The notes beneath the pieces were generated by a model. It was not told the DNA's origin and searched no databases. It saw nothing but the letters and a program-made list of their open reading frames with translations. The position numbers and the translations under genes are program-made. Below are positions 5,503 to 6,700 of a DNA stretch of 6,700 nt, piece by piece (the stretch's first letter is position 1; each line of letters begins with the position of its first letter). The stretch is from a bacterium (GTDB lineage: Bacteria > Desulfobacterota > GWC2-55-46 > S146-80 > JALXFI01), in assembly GCA_027069035.1 (NCBI GenBank), contig JALXFI010000154.1, positions 1 to 6,700 of the forward strand. The letters are read 5' to 3'.

Positions 5503-6284
5503 AGAGGAGACAATGCTGTCGGTTACGGCGCATGCCGAAGGGTCGCAATCCCTTCTAAATCAGGTCTTATGTTCCAACGGTTAATTAAATTTCTGGTAGA
5601 CAACGAAAGCTTCAGAGATTCGTCGCAATCCCTTCTAAATCAGGTCTTATGTTCCAACGACTATACATTAGAATGTATCTGTCCGAAAAAATATTTTCTT
5701 CTTTGTCGCAATCCCTTCTAAATCAGGTCTTATGTTCCAACCTTATGATTGCAGCGCGGAGCGCGCATCACAAGACATTGTCGCAATCCCTTCTAAATCA
5801 GGTCTTATGTTCCAACGAATGTAATCAATTTTTTTTAGATGCTCAAGAAGAAGAAAGGGTCGCAATCCCTTCTAAATCAGGTCTTATGTTCCAACAAAAA
5901 TGCTTCTGGACTTTCTTGCATAGCGTATCTTGGTCGCAATCCCTTCTAAATCAGGTCTTATGTTCCAACGAGGCATAGTTCTTTCTCAATGGGTAGCCCA
6001 TCATCTTTCAGTCGCAATCCCTTCTAAATCAGGTCTTATGTTCCAACGGAAAACTTATTACAATCCCTCTTTCAACGCTTATCGAAATAGTCGCAATCCC
6101 TTCTAAATCAGGTCTTATGTTCCAACAATGAAAAAAGAAATTTGTAAGGAAGAACCAGCCAGTATTCGGTCGCAATCCCTTCTAAATCAGGTCTTATGTT
6201 CCAACTTATTTGAATTTTTGGGGATTGCCCCTGAGTCATCTCCTAATGTCGCAATCCCTTCTAAATCAGGTCTTATGTTCCAAC
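5466..6284 (-). CRISPR. CRISPR array, 11 repeats and 10 spacers, transcribed leftward
   Basis: Ten repeats are identical 37-mers, beginning GTCGCAATCC and ending TTATGTTCCAAC on the plus strand. They start at 5542, 5622, 5705, 5780, 5859, 5933, 6011, 6090, 6169 and 6248; an eleventh, degenerate one lies at 5466. Spacers are 39, 43, 46, 38, 42, 37, 41, 42, 42 and 42 bp and all differ. Direction is inferred from three points: cas2 lies on the minus strand to the right, the worn repeat lies at the left, and on the minus strand the repeat ends ATTGCGAC, the 5' handle I recall for Thermus type III crRNAs. Together with Card1 and Csx3 this suggests type III use, although the effector genes are outside the window. 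Apparent open frames through the array are repeat translation, not genes. Confidence 0.98.
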
Positions 6285-6364
6285 TGTCGCCCCAAATTCC
6301 CTTTTAAAATAAACATGTTACACCCCCTAAATTCATAACCTCCCTTTTTGATAATTGTTTTCAA
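6266..6364 (-). CDS. Possible 32-codon leader frame, doubtful
   Basis: A TTG at 6364-6362 has AAAGGAGG (6380-6373) 8 nt upstream, ideal spacing, and opens a 32-codon frame that ends at a TGA inside the first repeat (6268-6266). An internal ATG (codon 17) is also preceded by a G-rich site. I recognise no protein family. The site conflicts with the promoter proposed at 6392-6364, because transcription from there would not include the ribosome site. Chance purine runs in a leader could give the same picture. Confidence 0.15.
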   Translation of the reverse strand: MKTIIKKGGYEFRGCNMFILKGNLGRQLEHKT

Positions 6365-6546
6365 TAATTTCGCCTCCTTTCTTCACTGTCAAAATACCTA
6401 ATAATTCTGTATAAACAGTATGTTGCCGCATTTTAATAACTTACCCTTATTTTAGGGGCTTATCATGAGTCTACTTAACATACAGATATCATTAATAAAA
6501 CATCTTTTAGCAAACTAAAATCCTTCTTTTTTATGCTTAAAAACCG
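6285..6546 (-). promoter_or_regulatory. CRISPR leader between cas2 and the array
   Basis: These 262 bp between the cas2 stop and the first (newest) repeat are AT-rich with purine runs on the minus strand, as in leaders that carry the array promoter and the spacer-integration signals. I see no convincing large gene in it. It includes a promoter-like pair (6392-6364), a small frame with a ribosome site (6364-6266) and a repeat-like stretch touching the first repeat (6286-6310). Confidence 0.8.
6364..6392 (-). promoter_or_regulatory. Candidate promoter of the pre-crRNA
   Basis: On the minus strand a perfect TTGACA (6392-6387) is followed after 17 bp by AATTAT (6369-6364), which matches TATAAT at four of six positions. 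Transcription would start near 6357, about 70 nt before the first repeat, a normal distance for a leader promoter. Confidence 0.45.
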
Positions 6547-6700
6547 TCATATTATATAGACGTCTTTATCCTCCGACACTTCCCCTTGTCCAAAAATTTG
6601 AATCGCTTTTTCACAACTTCCACATAAAGAATAAACTCTGACACTATCTTCTTCCTCATTAACAATTCTTTTTAATCTTTTAGTCATTTTATCTAAAAGC
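6547..6700 (-). CDS. cas2: Cas2, C-terminal 50 residues, cut by the window edge
   Basis: The minus-strand frame entering at 6700 runs 50 codons to a TGA at 6549-6547. Its translation contains EEDSVRVYSLCGSCEKAI and then QIFGQGE and DVYII, the pattern of a Cas2 C-terminus (the DSVR-Y-LC..C block, the G-Q/R-G-E turn and a final D.Y.I strand). Cas2 forms the structural dimer of the Cas1-Cas2 integrase that adds spacers at the leader. The missing N-terminal part, with the catalytic-looking Asp of the ferredoxin fold, lies beyond the window; cas1 would be expected just upstream. The gene is co-directional with the array and 262 bp from it. It does not look truncated by mutation, only by the window. 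Confidence 0.92.
   Translation of the reverse strand, partial: LLDKMTKRLKRIVNEEEDSVRVYSLCGSCEKAIQIFGQGEVSEDKDVYII

Noticed and set aside
5649..5978. Plus-strand open frame of 109 codons with an internal repeated peptide (SQSLLNQVLCSN)
   Set aside because: The repeated peptide is the CRISPR repeat read as protein; the frame lies wholly inside the array and has no ribosome site.
6441..6460. CCCTTATTTTAGGGG as a terminator of cas2
   Set aside because: Only about four consecutive pairs form and there is no T run after it on the minus strand.

Overview
The window is a piece of a bacterial CRISPR-Cas accessory locus. It is rather AT-rich, with strong Shine-Dalgarno sites, sigma70-like promoters and an IS21-family element. 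I cannot name the organism. Its Arg/Lys codon use (many AGA/AGG), paired VapBC modules and repeat type would suit an environmental anaerobe such as a Nitrospirota or deltaproteobacterial lineage, but that is a guess.

Layout, left to right. (1) 107-729, plus strand: a VapBC-type toxin-antitoxin pair. (2) 2777-726, minus strand: a compact four-gene unit of RHH antitoxin, PIN toxin, Card1/Can2-like CARF nuclease and Csx3-like ring nuclease. It sits behind a good promoter (TTGACT-N17-TATAAT). Its genes overlap by 4 bp or are 11 bp apart, and its last stop codon overlaps the stop of the first vapC. (3) 3006-5460: a complete IS21-family element (istA, istB) with TGT...ACA ends, paired internal end repeats and a perfect 8-bp target duplication, ATTGCCCC. 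(4) 5466-6284: a CRISPR array of 11 repeats (10 identical 37-mers plus a degenerate terminal one) and 10 spacers of 37-46 bp. (5) 6285-6546: the leader. (6) 6547-6700, minus strand: the last 50 codons of cas2, cut by the window edge.

The cas2 end, the degenerate repeat at the left end, and the 8-nt repeat end ATTGCGAC when read on the minus strand all say that the array is transcribed leftward. With the insertion element removed, cas2, leader, array, toxin-antitoxin pair, Card1 and Csx3 would all run the same way. Card1 (activated by cyclic tetra-adenylate) and Csx3 (which degrades it) are accessory proteins of type III systems, so the array most likely serves a type III effector whose csm/cmr/cas10 genes lie outside the window.

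The most unusual point is the embedding of the cOA effector and its presumed off-switch in one operon with a VapBC-type pair, closed at the other end by a second, convergent VapBC pair. The Csx3-like protein also has Arg where I recall the archaeal enzyme having a catalytic Asp.
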